Made by a program: the position numbers and the translations under genes
Part shown: piece by piece, positions 15,556-23,748 of the stretch
Position numbering within the stretch: the stretch's first letter is position 1
How the letters are laid out: every line of letters starts with the position of its first letter
The notes under the pieces: model-generated
Told to the model about the DNA's origin: nothing
Databases searched by the model: none
Seen by the model: the letters and a program-made list of their open reading frames with translations, nothing else
Source of the DNA: Flavobacteriaceae bacterium
GTDB lineage: Bacteria > Bacteroidota > Bacteroidia > Flavobacteriales > Flavobacteriaceae
DNA length: 36,336 nucleotides
NCBI GenBank assembly: GCA_029938265.1
Contig: JAOZVI010000011.1
Span: 1 to 36,336, forward strand
Direction: 5' to 3'

Positions 15556-15704
15556 ATTATTGCAAAAATATGCAAATAACTTCACTATCATGCAATAATT
15601 AATAGTGATTATTGCTACATGAAAGATATTTAGGTTTTCTATTATTTATATACTATATTAAACATGAATCATTTACAAATTACAAATTTTAAAAATATTA
15701 TTGC
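15556..15704. repeat. Four copies of ATTATTGC in a divergent promoter region, candidate operator
   Basis: The 8-mer is at 15556-15563 (+), 15592-15599 (as GCAATAAT), 15608-15615 (+) and 15697-15704 (+). The second and third form a perfect inverted repeat with an 8-base spacer, while the first overlaps the -7 box facing GT2. With about two-thirds AT composition I estimate roughly 0.02 chance occurrences of the 8-mer, both strands, in this 276-base spacer. Two copies share a longer ATTATTGCATG. The protein that would bind is unknown. Confidence 0.55.
15563..15595 (-). promoter_or_regulatory. Putative promoter of the GT2-DUF4922-SpoIID operon
   Basis: On the minus strand TTG (15593-15595) and TATTTTTG (15563-15570, perfect TAnnTTTG) are spaced by 22 bases, about 60 bases before the GT2 ATG. 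Both elements overlap copies of the repeated ATTATTGC motif, which suggests repression or activation at this promoter. Confidence 0.55.
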
Positions 15705-15745
15705 ATGTTTGTTCTGATTTATGATAGAAAATATTAGAAGGGTAG

Positions 15746-15753
15746 TATATTTG
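15746..15753 (+). promoter_or_regulatory. Putative -7 promoter box of namZ
   Basis: TATATTTG is a perfect match to TAnnTTTG, 26 bases upstream of the namZ ATG. No TTG lies at the expected -33 distance, so the promoter may depend on an activator, or be weak. Confidence 0.5.
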
Positions 15754-15779
15754 CTTCATAAGTTCAGAATTCAAATATC

Positions 15780-17012
15780 ATGAAAAAAATCTTATTAATT
15801 GTACTTTTAGTCTTTAACTTATACAGAATTGATGCTCAATTTGTAAAAACCGGACTCGAAGTACTTCAGGAAAATAACTTTGAAATATTAAGGAGTAAAC
15901 GCGTAGGACTTATAACTAATCCAACTGGAGTTGATAAACAGCTAGTATCAACGATTGATATCCTTTTTAATGCGCCTGACATTGAACTTAAAGCACTTTA
16001 CGGTCCTGAGCACGGTGTTAGAGGTGATTATTCAGCAGGTGATTTTGTTGAATTCTTTAAGGATTCAAAAACTGGTTTACCGGTATATAGTTTATACGGA
16101 AAGAATAAAAAACCAAGTAAAAAAATGCTTGAGGATATTGATGTTTTGGTTTATGATATTCAGGATATTGGCTCACGCTCATATACCTATATAAGTACCC
16201 TAGGACTTGCAATGGAAGCAGCGGCAGAAAACAATATTAAATTGGTTGTACTCGATAGGCCAAATCCGCTAGGTGGAGAAAAAATGGAAGGTATGATTAC
16301 GGAACCTGAATTTATTTCATTTGTCAGCCAATTCCCAATACCTTATATCCATGGTTTAACAGTTGGAGAATTAGCTCTTTTTCTTAATAACGAAAAACTA
16401 TTGAATAATGGTATAAAATGTAATTTGGAAGTTGTACCAATGAAAAACTGGAAACGTTCAATGACTTTTGAAGAAACCGGTTTGCCTTGGGTAGCCTCAT
16501 CACCGCATATCCCACATCCAGATTCAGCCAAATTTTATCCTGTGTCAGGTATTCTTGGCGAACTATATGTTTATAGTATCGGTGTTGGTTATACATTACC
16601 ATTTGAACTATTTGCAACAGAATGGATTGATGCCGATAAACTTACTGCAAATTTGAATGCCCTTAAATTACCTGGTATAATTTTTCGTCCAATTCATTTT
16701 AAACCATACTATAGCACATCAAAAGGTAAGATGATTCACGGTGTTCAAGTGCATTTTTCTGATTATCAAAAAGCCTCAATTTCATTAATTCAATTCTACA
16801 TTTTGCAAGAAGCTTATAAGCTATGGCCTGAATATAATGTTTTTGAAATGTGTGAAAAATCAAGACTAAGTATGTTTGATAAGGTGTGTGGAAGTGATAA
16901 AATACGTAAAACATTTACACAACGATGGTTGGTTGAAGATATTGAAACCATGTGGTTTAAAGACATAGAATTATTCAAGAATAAAGCAGAAAACTACTTT
17001 TTATATGATTAG
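15780..17012 (+). CDS. namZ: Exo-beta-N-acetylmuramidase NamZ (DUF1343, GH171 family), exported
   Basis: 410 residues. A signal peptide (MKKILLIVLLVFNLYRIDAQ, cleavage near residue 20) sends it to the periplasm. The DUF1343/NamZ family releases MurNAc from the non-reducing end of peptidoglycan fragments. Conserved blocks are RVGLITNPTGVD (41-52), LYGPEHGVRGD (73-83, with the likely catalytic E77), YDIQDIGSRSYTYISTLG, LDRPNPLGG (158-166) and SSPHIPHPDSAKFYP. Length is normal for the family. It is divergent from the GT2-DUF4922-SpoIID operon across the region with the ATTATTGC repeats, and convergent with an AmpG-type permease. In Bacillus subtilis namZ is clustered with nagZ and amiE; here a NagZ-AmiE fusion is encoded at 20783, which supports the assignment. 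Confidence 0.88.
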   Translation: MKKILLIVLLVFNLYRIDAQFVKTGLEVLQENNFEILRSKRVGLITNPTGVDKQLVSTIDILFNAPDIELKALYGPEHGVRGDYSAGDFVEFFKDSKTGLPVYSLYGKNKKPSKKMLEDIDVLVYDIQDIGSRSYTYISTLGLAMEAAAENNIKLVVLDRPNPLGGEKMEGMITEPEFISFVSQFPIPYIHGLTVGELALFLNNEKLLNNGIKCNLEVVPMKNWKRSMTFEETGLPWVASSPHIPHPDSAKFYPVSGILGELYVYSIGVGYTLPFELFATEWIDADKLTANLNALKLPGIIFRPIHFKPYYSTSKGKMIHGVQVHFSDYQKASISLIQFYILQEAYKLWPEYNVFEMCEKSRLSMFDKVCGSDKIRKTFTQRWLVEDIETMWFKDIELFKNKAENYFLYD

Positions 17013-17046
17013 GGTCACTCAGTTAAATTAATTCTACAATTGCTCA

Positions 17047-18384
17047 TTAGATCTTTTCAGTTTTTTTTCCAAAATTAGGATCTATTTTTACAAATTTATA
17101 TAGTAATATCATTGGAATCATACAAAGCAATACCCATAGAAAAAAGTTGGTATAACCAAGTGATTCTTGCAACCAACCACTCCACATACCAGGTAGCATC
17201 ATTCCCAATGCCATAAAACCGGTTGTAAATGCAAAGTGAGCTGTTTTGTATTTACCACTATCTCTGGCGATATATATCATATACATCATATATGCTGTAA
17301 AACCAAACCCATAACCAAATTGTTCTAAAGCAATTGCTCCACCAATCATAAAATCAGATTGAGGTGTGAAATAAGCCAATAAGAAATACATACTATTAGG
17401 TATATTTATTGCTAAAATCATAGGAAAAAACCATTTTTTTAATCCGTCTCTTGACACAATGATTCCTCCTAATATTCCTCCTACTGTAAGTAAAATAACA
17501 CCAATCGTACCATAAAAAATACCTACTTTTTCATTGGTCAATGCCAAGCCTCCATTTGCTAAATCATCAAACATAAAAGGTTGGGCTAATTTTACTAATT
17601 GCGCCTCTCCAAGACGAAATAATAGTAAAACAGAAAGATGAATACCTATATTTTTTATCTTAAAAAAAGTAACAAAAGTCTTAGAAAAATCACCAAAAAC
17701 CGACTTTAATGAAACATTTGTTTCTGCTGTTTCAATTTTTGGTAAACTCCATATATGGTAGATTCCTGCTAAAACCAGAAATATTGCAACGCCTGAAAAT
17801 ACAGTAGTCCATGCAGAAAAATAATCTCCACCATTATTTTTGTATAAATATCCTGAAAACCAGACCAACCCACCTTGTCCTGCAATCATCGCTACTCGAT
17901 AAAAAGAAGATCTAATTCCTACATAAAAAGATTGTTCATCCTCTTCTAAAGCATCCATATAAATACCATCTGCAGCAATATCATGTGTTGCGGAATTAAA
18001 TGCCACCAAAGCAAGACCTGCTAAAGTTAAAGCAATAAAACTATCACTTTGGATAAAATAAGCTGTAATGGCAAATGCAGCGCCCATTAAAATTTGAGTA
18101 GTAAAAATCCACCAACGTTTTGTTTTTAATGCAACTACTATCGGACTCCAAAAAGGCTTTATTACCCAAGGAATATTCAAATAACTTGTATAAAGTGCAA
18201 TCTGTGTATTGGATAAGCCTAAGTTGGCATACATGGCAACTGCAACACTCATTACAACAATATATGGAATTCCCATTGTAAAGTACAATGAAGGTATCCA
18301 TGTCCATACCGAACGTATTTTGGAAGATTCTATTCCTACATCATTTGGCTCGTTGATCTGTTCTGGTGTTATTTCTTCTTCCAT
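17047..18384 (-). CDS. ampG: AmpG-like MFS permease, probable muropeptide importer
   Basis: A 445-residue major facilitator protein with about twelve hydrophobic helices. The N-terminal block SLYFTMGIPYIVVMSV, the segment TQIALYTSYLNIPWVIKPFWSP and GTIGVILLTVGGILGG match the AmpG pattern, in which the first loop resembles SLVGLPYTLKFLWAP. AmpG proteins import GlcNAc-anhydroMurNAc peptides; relatives in Bacteroidota may import other wall fragments. The neighbourhood (NamZ, SpoIID family, NagZ-AmiE) supports a cell-wall recycling substrate. It ends 34 bases from the convergent namZ. A 23-base inverted repeat lies 18 bases before its ATG. General sugar-phosphate or siderophore MFS transporters are an alternative, less favoured. 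Confidence 0.78.
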   Translation of the reverse strand: MEEEITPEQINEPNDVGIESSKIRSVWTWIPSLYFTMGIPYIVVMSVAVAMYANLGLSNTQIALYTSYLNIPWVIKPFWSPIVVALKTKRWWIFTTQILMGAAFAITAYFIQSDSFIALTLAGLALVAFNSATHDIAADGIYMDALEEDEQSFYVGIRSSFYRVAMIAGQGGLVWFSGYLYKNNGGDYFSAWTTVFSGVAIFLVLAGIYHIWSLPKIETAETNVSLKSVFGDFSKTFVTFFKIKNIGIHLSVLLLFRLGEAQLVKLAQPFMFDDLANGGLALTNEKVGIFYGTIGVILLTVGGILGGIIVSRDGLKKWFFPMILAINIPNSMYFLLAYFTPQSDFMIGGAIALEQFGYGFGFTAYMMYMIYIARDSGKYKTAHFAFTTGFMALGMMLPGMWSGWLQESLGYTNFFLWVLLCMIPMILLYKFVKIDPNFGKKTEKI

Positions 18385-18401
18385 AATTTATTTCTTGTTG
18401 T

Positions 18402-18424
18402 CATTATTTAGTGCTAAAATAATG
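18402..18424. repeat. Inverted repeat CATTATTT-N7-AAATAATG upstream of ampG
   Basis: Perfect 8-bp arms at 18402-18409 and 18417-18424 with a 7-base spacer, ending 18 bases upstream of the ampG ATG on the minus strand. It may be an operator or a 5' UTR hairpin. It is not the ATTATTGC motif of the namZ region. Confidence 0.45.
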
Positions 18425-18577
18425 GATAATTTTTTATTAATCTGCAAAATTCAAATTTTTAGTTTTATGTAGATTTGAGGAGTAGAAACCCGATGATATG
18501 ATCTTTCACTAAAAGCATTTAATAACTATTTATTCTGAACTTAATTATTTCCGACTAAAATTCTGTAAATAATTTCA

Positions 18578-18585
18578 TAAATTTG
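18578..18585 (+). promoter_or_regulatory. Putative -7 promoter box of the E2 acyltransferase operon
   Basis: TAAATTTG is a perfect TAnnTTTG, 22 bases upstream of the ATG at 18608. No TTG is found at the usual -33 distance. Confidence 0.5.
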
Positions 18586-18607
18586 CAGTCCTTAAAAATA
18601 GAAAACA

Positions 18608-19912
18608 ATGTCAAAATTTGAGTTAAAACTACCTAAAATGGGTGAAAGTGTTGCCGAGGCCACAATTACTTCTTGGTTAAAGGAGGTTGGAGATACAGTT
18701 GAAATGGATGAGACAATTGTTGAGATTGCAACTGATAAAGTTGATAGTGAAGTTCCATGCGAAGTAGAAGGTGTTTTAGTTGAAAAGTTATTTGATGTGG
18801 ATGGTGTTGTCGCTGTGGGCCAAACAATTGCAATTATTGAAGTAGAAGGCGAGTCTTCGGAGATGAAGGAATCTGATAAAGTTAAAGATGAATTGGATGA
18901 AGAAATTATTGCTGAAATACCAACTGTTGAAAAAATAAAAGCTAAACAGGTAGAGGAAACGGTTGCTTTGATCTCTTCTAAATCAGATAGATTTTATTCG
19001 CCTTTGGTAAAGAATATTGCAAAAAAAGAGGGTATTTCTATGGATGAATTGGAGGCCATAATTGGTACTGGAAAGGATCAAAGAGTTACAAAAAATGATA
19101 TTTTATCCTTTATTGATAATAGAGGTAATCAACCAAAAAAAGCACTGATCGAACAACCAAATATTGGAAAATCAGTTGTGCATAAATCCCAAAGTACTGG
19201 TGTTGGAGATGAAATAATAGAAATGACGCGTATGGGTAAACTCATTGCAAAACATATGGTTGAATCAATTAAAACTTCGGCACATGTGCAAAGTTTTGTA
19301 GAAGTTGATGTGACCAATATTGTAAAATGGCGTGATAGGGTAAAAGATGAATTCTTTAAAAGAGAAGGTGAAAAGATTACTTTTACACCAATATTTATGG
19401 AGGCAATTGCCAAAGCAATTAGAGATTTTCCGATGATTAATATTTCTGTAGATGGCGATAAGGTCATTAAAAGAAAAGATATTAATTTAGGAATGGCAGC
19501 AGCTTTAGCAGATGGAAATTTAATTGTTCCTGTGATTAAAAGAGCAGATCAATTGAGTTTGGTTGGTATGACCAAAGCTGTAAATGATCTTGCAAAAAAA
19601 GCAAGAACAGGTAAATTGAGTCCTGATGATATTCAAGGTGGTACTTTTACAGTTACTAACGTAGGAACTTTTGGAAGTATTACGGGAACTCCAATTATTA
19701 ATCAACCTCAAGTAGGCATTATTGCTTTGGGTTCAATTAGAAAAATGCCTGCTGTTATTGAGACTCCAGATGGAGATTTTATCGGAATACGTCAAAAAAT
19801 GATTATATCACACTCTTATGATCATCGGGTAGTAAATGGTGCTTTGGGTAGTCTTTTTGTTAAAAAAGTAGCTGATTATCTTGAAGCATGGGATGCAAAT
19901 AAAGATTTTTAA
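18608..19912 (+). CDS. 2-oxo acid dehydrogenase E2 component (dihydrolipoyllysine acyltransferase)
   Basis: 434 residues with the standard E2 layout. A lipoyl domain (1-80) carries lipoyl-lysine K44 in ATDKVDSEVP. An acidic linker follows, then a peripheral subunit-binding domain at about 129-170 (SPLVKNIAKKEGISMDELE) and a catalytic acyltransferase domain at 203-434. The catalytic block is SYDHRVVNGALG: histidine H406 is present, but the aspartate of HxxxDG is N410. That aspartate supports the active site in this family, so activity may be lowered or compensated. Substrate class (branched-chain, 2-oxoglutarate or pyruvate) cannot be set from sequence alone; branched-chain type is most likely. 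No E1 or E3 genes adjoin, so it is an orphan E2. The next gene starts 21 bases on. Confidence 0.88.
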   Translation: MSKFELKLPKMGESVAEATITSWLKEVGDTVEMDETIVEIATDKVDSEVPCEVEGVLVEKLFDVDGVVAVGQTIAIIEVEGESSEMKESDKVKDELDEEIIAEIPTVEKIKAKQVEETVALISSKSDRFYSPLVKNIAKKEGISMDELEAIIGTGKDQRVTKNDILSFIDNRGNQPKKALIEQPNIGKSVVHKSQSTGVGDEIIEMTRMGKLIAKHMVESIKTSAHVQSFVEVDVTNIVKWRDRVKDEFFKREGEKITFTPIFMEAIAKAIRDFPMINISVDGDKVIKRKDINLGMAAALADGNLIVPVIKRADQLSLVGMTKAVNDLAKKARTGKLSPDDIQGGTFTVTNVGTFGSITGTPIINQPQVGIIALGSIRKMPAVIETPDGDFIGIRQKMIISHSYDHRVVNGALGSLFVKKVADYLEAWDANKDF

Positions 19913-19933
19913 AATTATTTTTAAAAAAATTAA

Positions 19934-20752
19934 ATGAATTTAAAATTAGAACGACCTTTAGTTTTCTTTGATTTAGAAACAACAGGAGTACAAATTGCCA
20001 CAGATAGGATTGTTGAGATATCTATCTTAAAAGTTTTTCCTAACGGAAATAAAGAAAGTAAAACCTGGAGAGTTAATCCTGAGATTGAAATTCCCAAGCA
20101 GGTAATCGATATTCATGGAATTACAAATGAAGATGTAGTTAATGAACCCAAATTTAAAGAGTTGGCTTCAAAAGTGAGTAAGATGATTGAAGGTTGTGAT
20201 TTGGCAGGCTTTAATTCAAACAGATTTGACATTCCGCTTTTAGCAGAAGAAATGTTAAGAGCCAAAGTCAATTTTGATATGCAAGATAGAAAAGCCATTG
20301 ATGTTCAGGTAATATTCCATAAAAAAGAACCTCGTAACCTAAGTGCCGGATATCAGTTCTATTGTGACAAAGATTTGAAGAATGCTCATTCTGCTGAAGC
20401 AGATACATTGGCAACTTACGAAATTTTAGAGGCTCAGGTAGAAAAGTATGATGATATTAAAAATGACGTAAATTTTTTAAGTAATATCTCATTACATAAT
20501 AAAAGAGCTGATTTCGCCGGTTTTATTTTATTTAATGAAGATGGAGAAGAGATTTTTTCGTTTGGAAAATACAAAGGAAAAAAAGTTGTTGATGTGCTAA
20601 GGGATAACCCGGGGTATTATAGTTGGATTCAAAATGCTGATTTTCCATTATATACAAAAAAGACATTAACTAATATCAAGAATAAAACAGATTCAAACAA
20701 GCAAATAAATTCTTTAGAGGATTTAAAAAATAAATTCAATCAAAAAATTTAG
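19934..20752 (+). CDS. DnaQ-like 3'-5' exonuclease with a C-terminal DUF3820-like domain
   Basis: 272 residues. The N-terminal DEDDh exonuclease domain is complete: D13 and E15 in FFDLETTG, D99 in FNSNRFD, H152 and D157 in AHSAEADTLATYEI. IDIHGITNEDV (58-68) is the conserved Exo I/II connector. The C-terminal part contains FSFGKYKGKKVVDVLRDNPG and YYSWIQNADFPLYTKKTL, matching the small DUF3820 module often appended to such exonucleases in Bacteroidota. It is shorter than a polymerase III epsilon-exonuclease with GIY-YIG fusion and probably acts in repair or RNA/DNA trimming. It lies 21 bases after the E2 gene and 30 before nagZ-amiE, so co-transcription is likely without an obvious functional link. 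Confidence 0.85.
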   Translation: MNLKLERPLVFFDLETTGVQIATDRIVEISILKVFPNGNKESKTWRVNPEIEIPKQVIDIHGITNEDVVNEPKFKELASKVSKMIEGCDLAGFNSNRFDIPLLAEEMLRAKVNFDMQDRKAIDVQVIFHKKEPRNLSAGYQFYCDKDLKNAHSAEADTLATYEILEAQVEKYDDIKNDVNFLSNISLHNKRADFAGFILFNEDGEEIFSFGKYKGKKVVDVLRDNPGYYSWIQNADFPLYTKKTLTNIKNKTDSNKQINSLEDLKNKFNQKI

Positions 20753-20782
20753 TAAAAATTGTAAATCTTAATTACTTACCTA

Positions 20783-23698
20783 ATGATTAAAAATATTTTA
20801 TTGATTCTTGTTTTTTTATTTGTGTCGTCTCTGCATTCTCAGATAGATCCATTACAAACAAAAGATAGTATTGCACAACAAAAATGGGTAGATAGTATTG
20901 TGAGTAGCATGAGTGTTGATCAAAAAATCGGTCAATTATTTATGATAGCTGCATACTCAAATAAGGGTGCTGAGCATGAAAAATTTATATCTAATCTAAT
21001 TGATAAATACCATATTGGTGCGCTTATTTTTTTCCAAGACAATGCCATAAAGCAAGCAGTATTAACCAATAAATATCAATCAATATCTAAAATACCCTTA
21101 CTTATAGGAATTGATGGAGAATGGGGTCTTCAAATGCGCCTAAAGAATACAGTATCATTTCCTTATAATATGGCACTTGGTGCGGTTAGAGATGATAGAC
21201 TTATTGAGCAAATGGGTAAGCAGATGGGTAAACACTTTAAAAGAGAAGGAATTCATATTAATTTTGCACCAGTAGTTGATGTTAATATAAATCCTAAAAA
21301 TCCCGTTATTGGTAATCGATCTTTTGGTGAGGATAAGATCAATGTTGCCAATAAATCTATCGCATTTACAAAAGGAATTCAAAGTAAAAGTGTAATGGCT
21401 TGTGCCAAACATTTTCCCGGACACGGAGATACATTTCAAGATTCTCATAAAACCTTACCAACAGTTGATGCCAGCTTAGAAAGATTGGAATCTATTGAGT
21501 TATATCCTTTTAGAAAAATAATTGATCAGGGTCTTGGGAGTATTATGGTTGCACATTTAAGTGTACCCAGTTTGGAGCCACAAAGCAATTTGCCATCTTC
21601 ACTTTCCTCTAATATTGTTACTGACTTATTGAAAGAAAAGATGGGTTTTAAAGGATTGATAGTTACTGATGCTATGAATATGCAGGGTGCTGCTAATTTT
21701 GCTTCATCAGAAGAGATTAATTTACAGGCTATATTGGCAGGAAATGATTTATTAGATGTTCCTAAAAAAATTCCTGAAACTATTGTGAAATTTAAAAAAG
21801 CAATATCTTCCGGAGTTTTAACTGAAGAACGTTTGAATGAGTCGGTTACTAAGATTTTGAAAACCAAATATTGGTCTGGGTTAAATAATTATAAACCAAT
21901 AGATACAACTAATTTAATTTCGGATTTAAATACTGTAGAAGATAAAATTTTAAATAGGAGATTAGTCGCAAATTCGGTCACTTTAATTAAAAATGATAAT
22001 AATATATTACCCATTAAAAATTTAAAAGATAACAAAATTGCCTATGTTAAATTTGGGAAAAATAATAATAAAACTTTTATAAAACGACTTAATGATTATA
22101 CAAAAGTGGATGTTGTAAGCGGAAATAGTTTGAGCGTAATATTAAATAAGTTAAATAATTACCAAACGGTAATCATTGGATTTCACAAAGGATCAAGTGT
22201 ACTTGCCAATTATAAATTTACTGAAAATGAATTGCATTGGATTCAGGAAATTTCGAGAAAACACAAAGTGATTTTAGATATTTTTGCCAGTCCGTATAGC
22301 TTACTGCAAATAAAATCATTTACCAATATTGATGCAGTAATGATCTCCTATCAGAACAATGATCTTTTTCAGGATATCTCTGCACAAATGATATTTGGTG
22401 CCGTTGATATTCAAGGAAAATTACCGGTAAATATTGGTAAGAATTATCCTGTAGGATTTGGTTTGCATGTTGCTGATCTACACAGATTGGGTTATTCAAT
22501 ACCTGAAGATGTAGGTTTGGATAGTAATAAATTACAAAAAATCGATTCGGTTGCAAAATTGGTAGTTGACTCATCTATGGCGCCGGGTTTACAAGTTTTA
22601 GTTGCACGTCATGGCAAGGTTGTTTACCGGAAAAGTTATGGTTATTATACCTATGATAAAAAGGTAAAAGTAGATAATAACAGTATTTATGATCTGGCAT
22701 CTGTTACTAAGATTTTAGGTGGTTTACCTATGATCATGAAAGCAGAAGAAGATGGCAGATTTACCCTGCAAACTACTTTAGGCGAACTGATGCCGGTAAT
22801 TAGGGATAGCAATAAAGACACTTTAACGGTACAGGAAACGCTTTCACATTATGCAAAATTAAAACCATATATTCCATATTATAAAACTATGGTTGATAAG
22901 TATGATAATAACAATCCCATGCCTAAATATTTTCAACACGAAAAATCAAATGAATATAATATTGAAGTTGCAAAGGATCTTTTTTTACGTTCGGATTATA
23001 AAGATAGTATTTACCAGCTAATTGCCGATGCTCCGCAAAGACAAAAATTAAGATATAAATACAGTGGTATGCCTTTTTATTTATTTGTAGATTATATTGA
23101 GAAGCAATACCACAAACCCCTTGATGAGTTGAATGACGATAATTTTTATGCGCCCTTGGGAGCTACAACTTTAACATACAATCCTCTACAGAAGTTTGAC
23201 AAATCTCAGATTGTTCCAACTGAAAAAGATAATTTTTTTCGTCATCAATTATTACATGGTACTGTACACGATGAAGGTGCAGCAATGATGGGTGGTGTAA
23301 GTGGTAATGCAGGGCTTTTTGCAAACTCTAATGATGTAGCAAAGATCATGCAAATGTATTTACAAAAGGGTTATTACGGTGGAAAAACATATTTAAAACC
23401 TGAAACAATTGACATTTTTAATTCTAGATATTACGAAGCAAAAGGTAACAGGAGAGGGTTGGGTTTTGATAAGCCTCAGGTAGATCCAAAAGAAAAAGCA
23501 ACCTGTGGTTGTGTGTCTTTTAAAAGTTTTGGGCATAGTGGTTATACAGGAACCTATACTTTTGCAGACCCTGAAACTGAAATTGTGTATGTTTTCTTGT
23601 CCAATAGAGTTTATCCTACTCGAAACAATAATAAATTAGGTAAACAAAATATACGCACTATAGTTCAGGGTTTGATACAGGAGGCAATAATTGAATAG
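20783..23698 (+). CDS. Exported NagZ-AmiE fusion: GH3 beta-N-acetylglucosaminidase plus beta-lactamase-fold hydrolase
   Basis: 971 residues. A signal peptide (about 1-20, ending LHSQ) directs it to the periplasm. The GH3 NagZ part (about 30-560) has KHFPGHGDTFQDSH (209-222) with the Asp220/His222 catalytic dyad typical of NagZ and the nucleophile D296 in VTDAMNM. A serine-hydrolase domain of the beta-lactamase/AmiE family follows (about 575-971): SxxK as S640-V-T-K643, the YxN-like Y760-S-G and the third motif H918-S-G920. In B. subtilis the separate NagZ and AmiE (a beta-lactamase-family amidase) remove GlcNAc and the stem peptide from muropeptides in sequence; here both activities would be tethered. 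AmiE identity is inferred; a DD-peptidase or esterase is the alternative. Confidence 0.88.
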   Translation: MIKNILLILVFLFVSSLHSQIDPLQTKDSIAQQKWVDSIVSSMSVDQKIGQLFMIAAYSNKGAEHEKFISNLIDKYHIGALIFFQDNAIKQAVLTNKYQSISKIPLLIGIDGEWGLQMRLKNTVSFPYNMALGAVRDDRLIEQMGKQMGKHFKREGIHINFAPVVDVNINPKNPVIGNRSFGEDKINVANKSIAFTKGIQSKSVMACAKHFPGHGDTFQDSHKTLPTVDASLERLESIELYPFRKIIDQGLGSIMVAHLSVPSLEPQSNLPSSLSSNIVTDLLKEKMGFKGLIVTDAMNMQGAANFASSEEINLQAILAGNDLLDVPKKIPETIVKFKKAISSGVLTEERLNESVTKILKTKYWSGLNNYKPIDTTNLISDLNTVEDKILNRRLVANSVTLIKNDNNILPIKNLKDNKIAYVKFGKNNNKTFIKRLNDYTKVDVVSGNSLSVILNKLNNYQTVIIGFHKGSSVLANYKFTENELHWIQEISRKHKVILDIFASPYSLLQIKSFTNIDAVMISYQNNDLFQDISAQMIFGAVDIQGKLPVNIGKNYPVGFGLHVADLHRLGYSIPEDVGLDSNKLQKIDSVAKLVVDSSMAPGLQVLVARHGKVVYRKSYGYYTYDKKVKVDNNSIYDLASVTKILGGLPMIMKAEEDGRFTLQTTLGELMPVIRDSNKDTLTVQETLSHYAKLKPYIPYYKTMVDKYDNNNPMPKYFQHEKSNEYNIEVAKDLFLRSDYKDSIYQLIADAPQRQKLRYKYSGMPFYLFVDYIEKQYHKPLDELNDDNFYAPLGATTLTYNPLQKFDKSQIVPTEKDNFFRHQLLHGTVHDEGAAMMGGVSGNAGLFANSNDVAKIMQMYLQKGYYGGKTYLKPETIDIFNSRYYEAKGNRRGLGFDKPQVDPKEKATCGCVSFKSFGHSGYTGTYTFADPETEIVYVFLSNRVYPTRNNNKLGKQNIRTIVQGLIQEAIIE

Positions 23699-23728
23699 AG
23701 AAATTGGTTCTATCTTCAACAAATTTGC

Positions 23729-23748
23729 AGTAAATAATTTACTTTTTT
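23729..23748 (+). terminator. Weak AT-rich terminator after nagZ-amiE
   Basis: AGTAAAT (23729-23735) and ATTTACT (23737-23743) form a small stem, followed directly by a run of six T (23743-23748). It overlaps the TAA stop of the convergent acyltransferase gene at 23739-23741. The stem is all but GC-free, so confidence is low. Confidence 0.35.
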
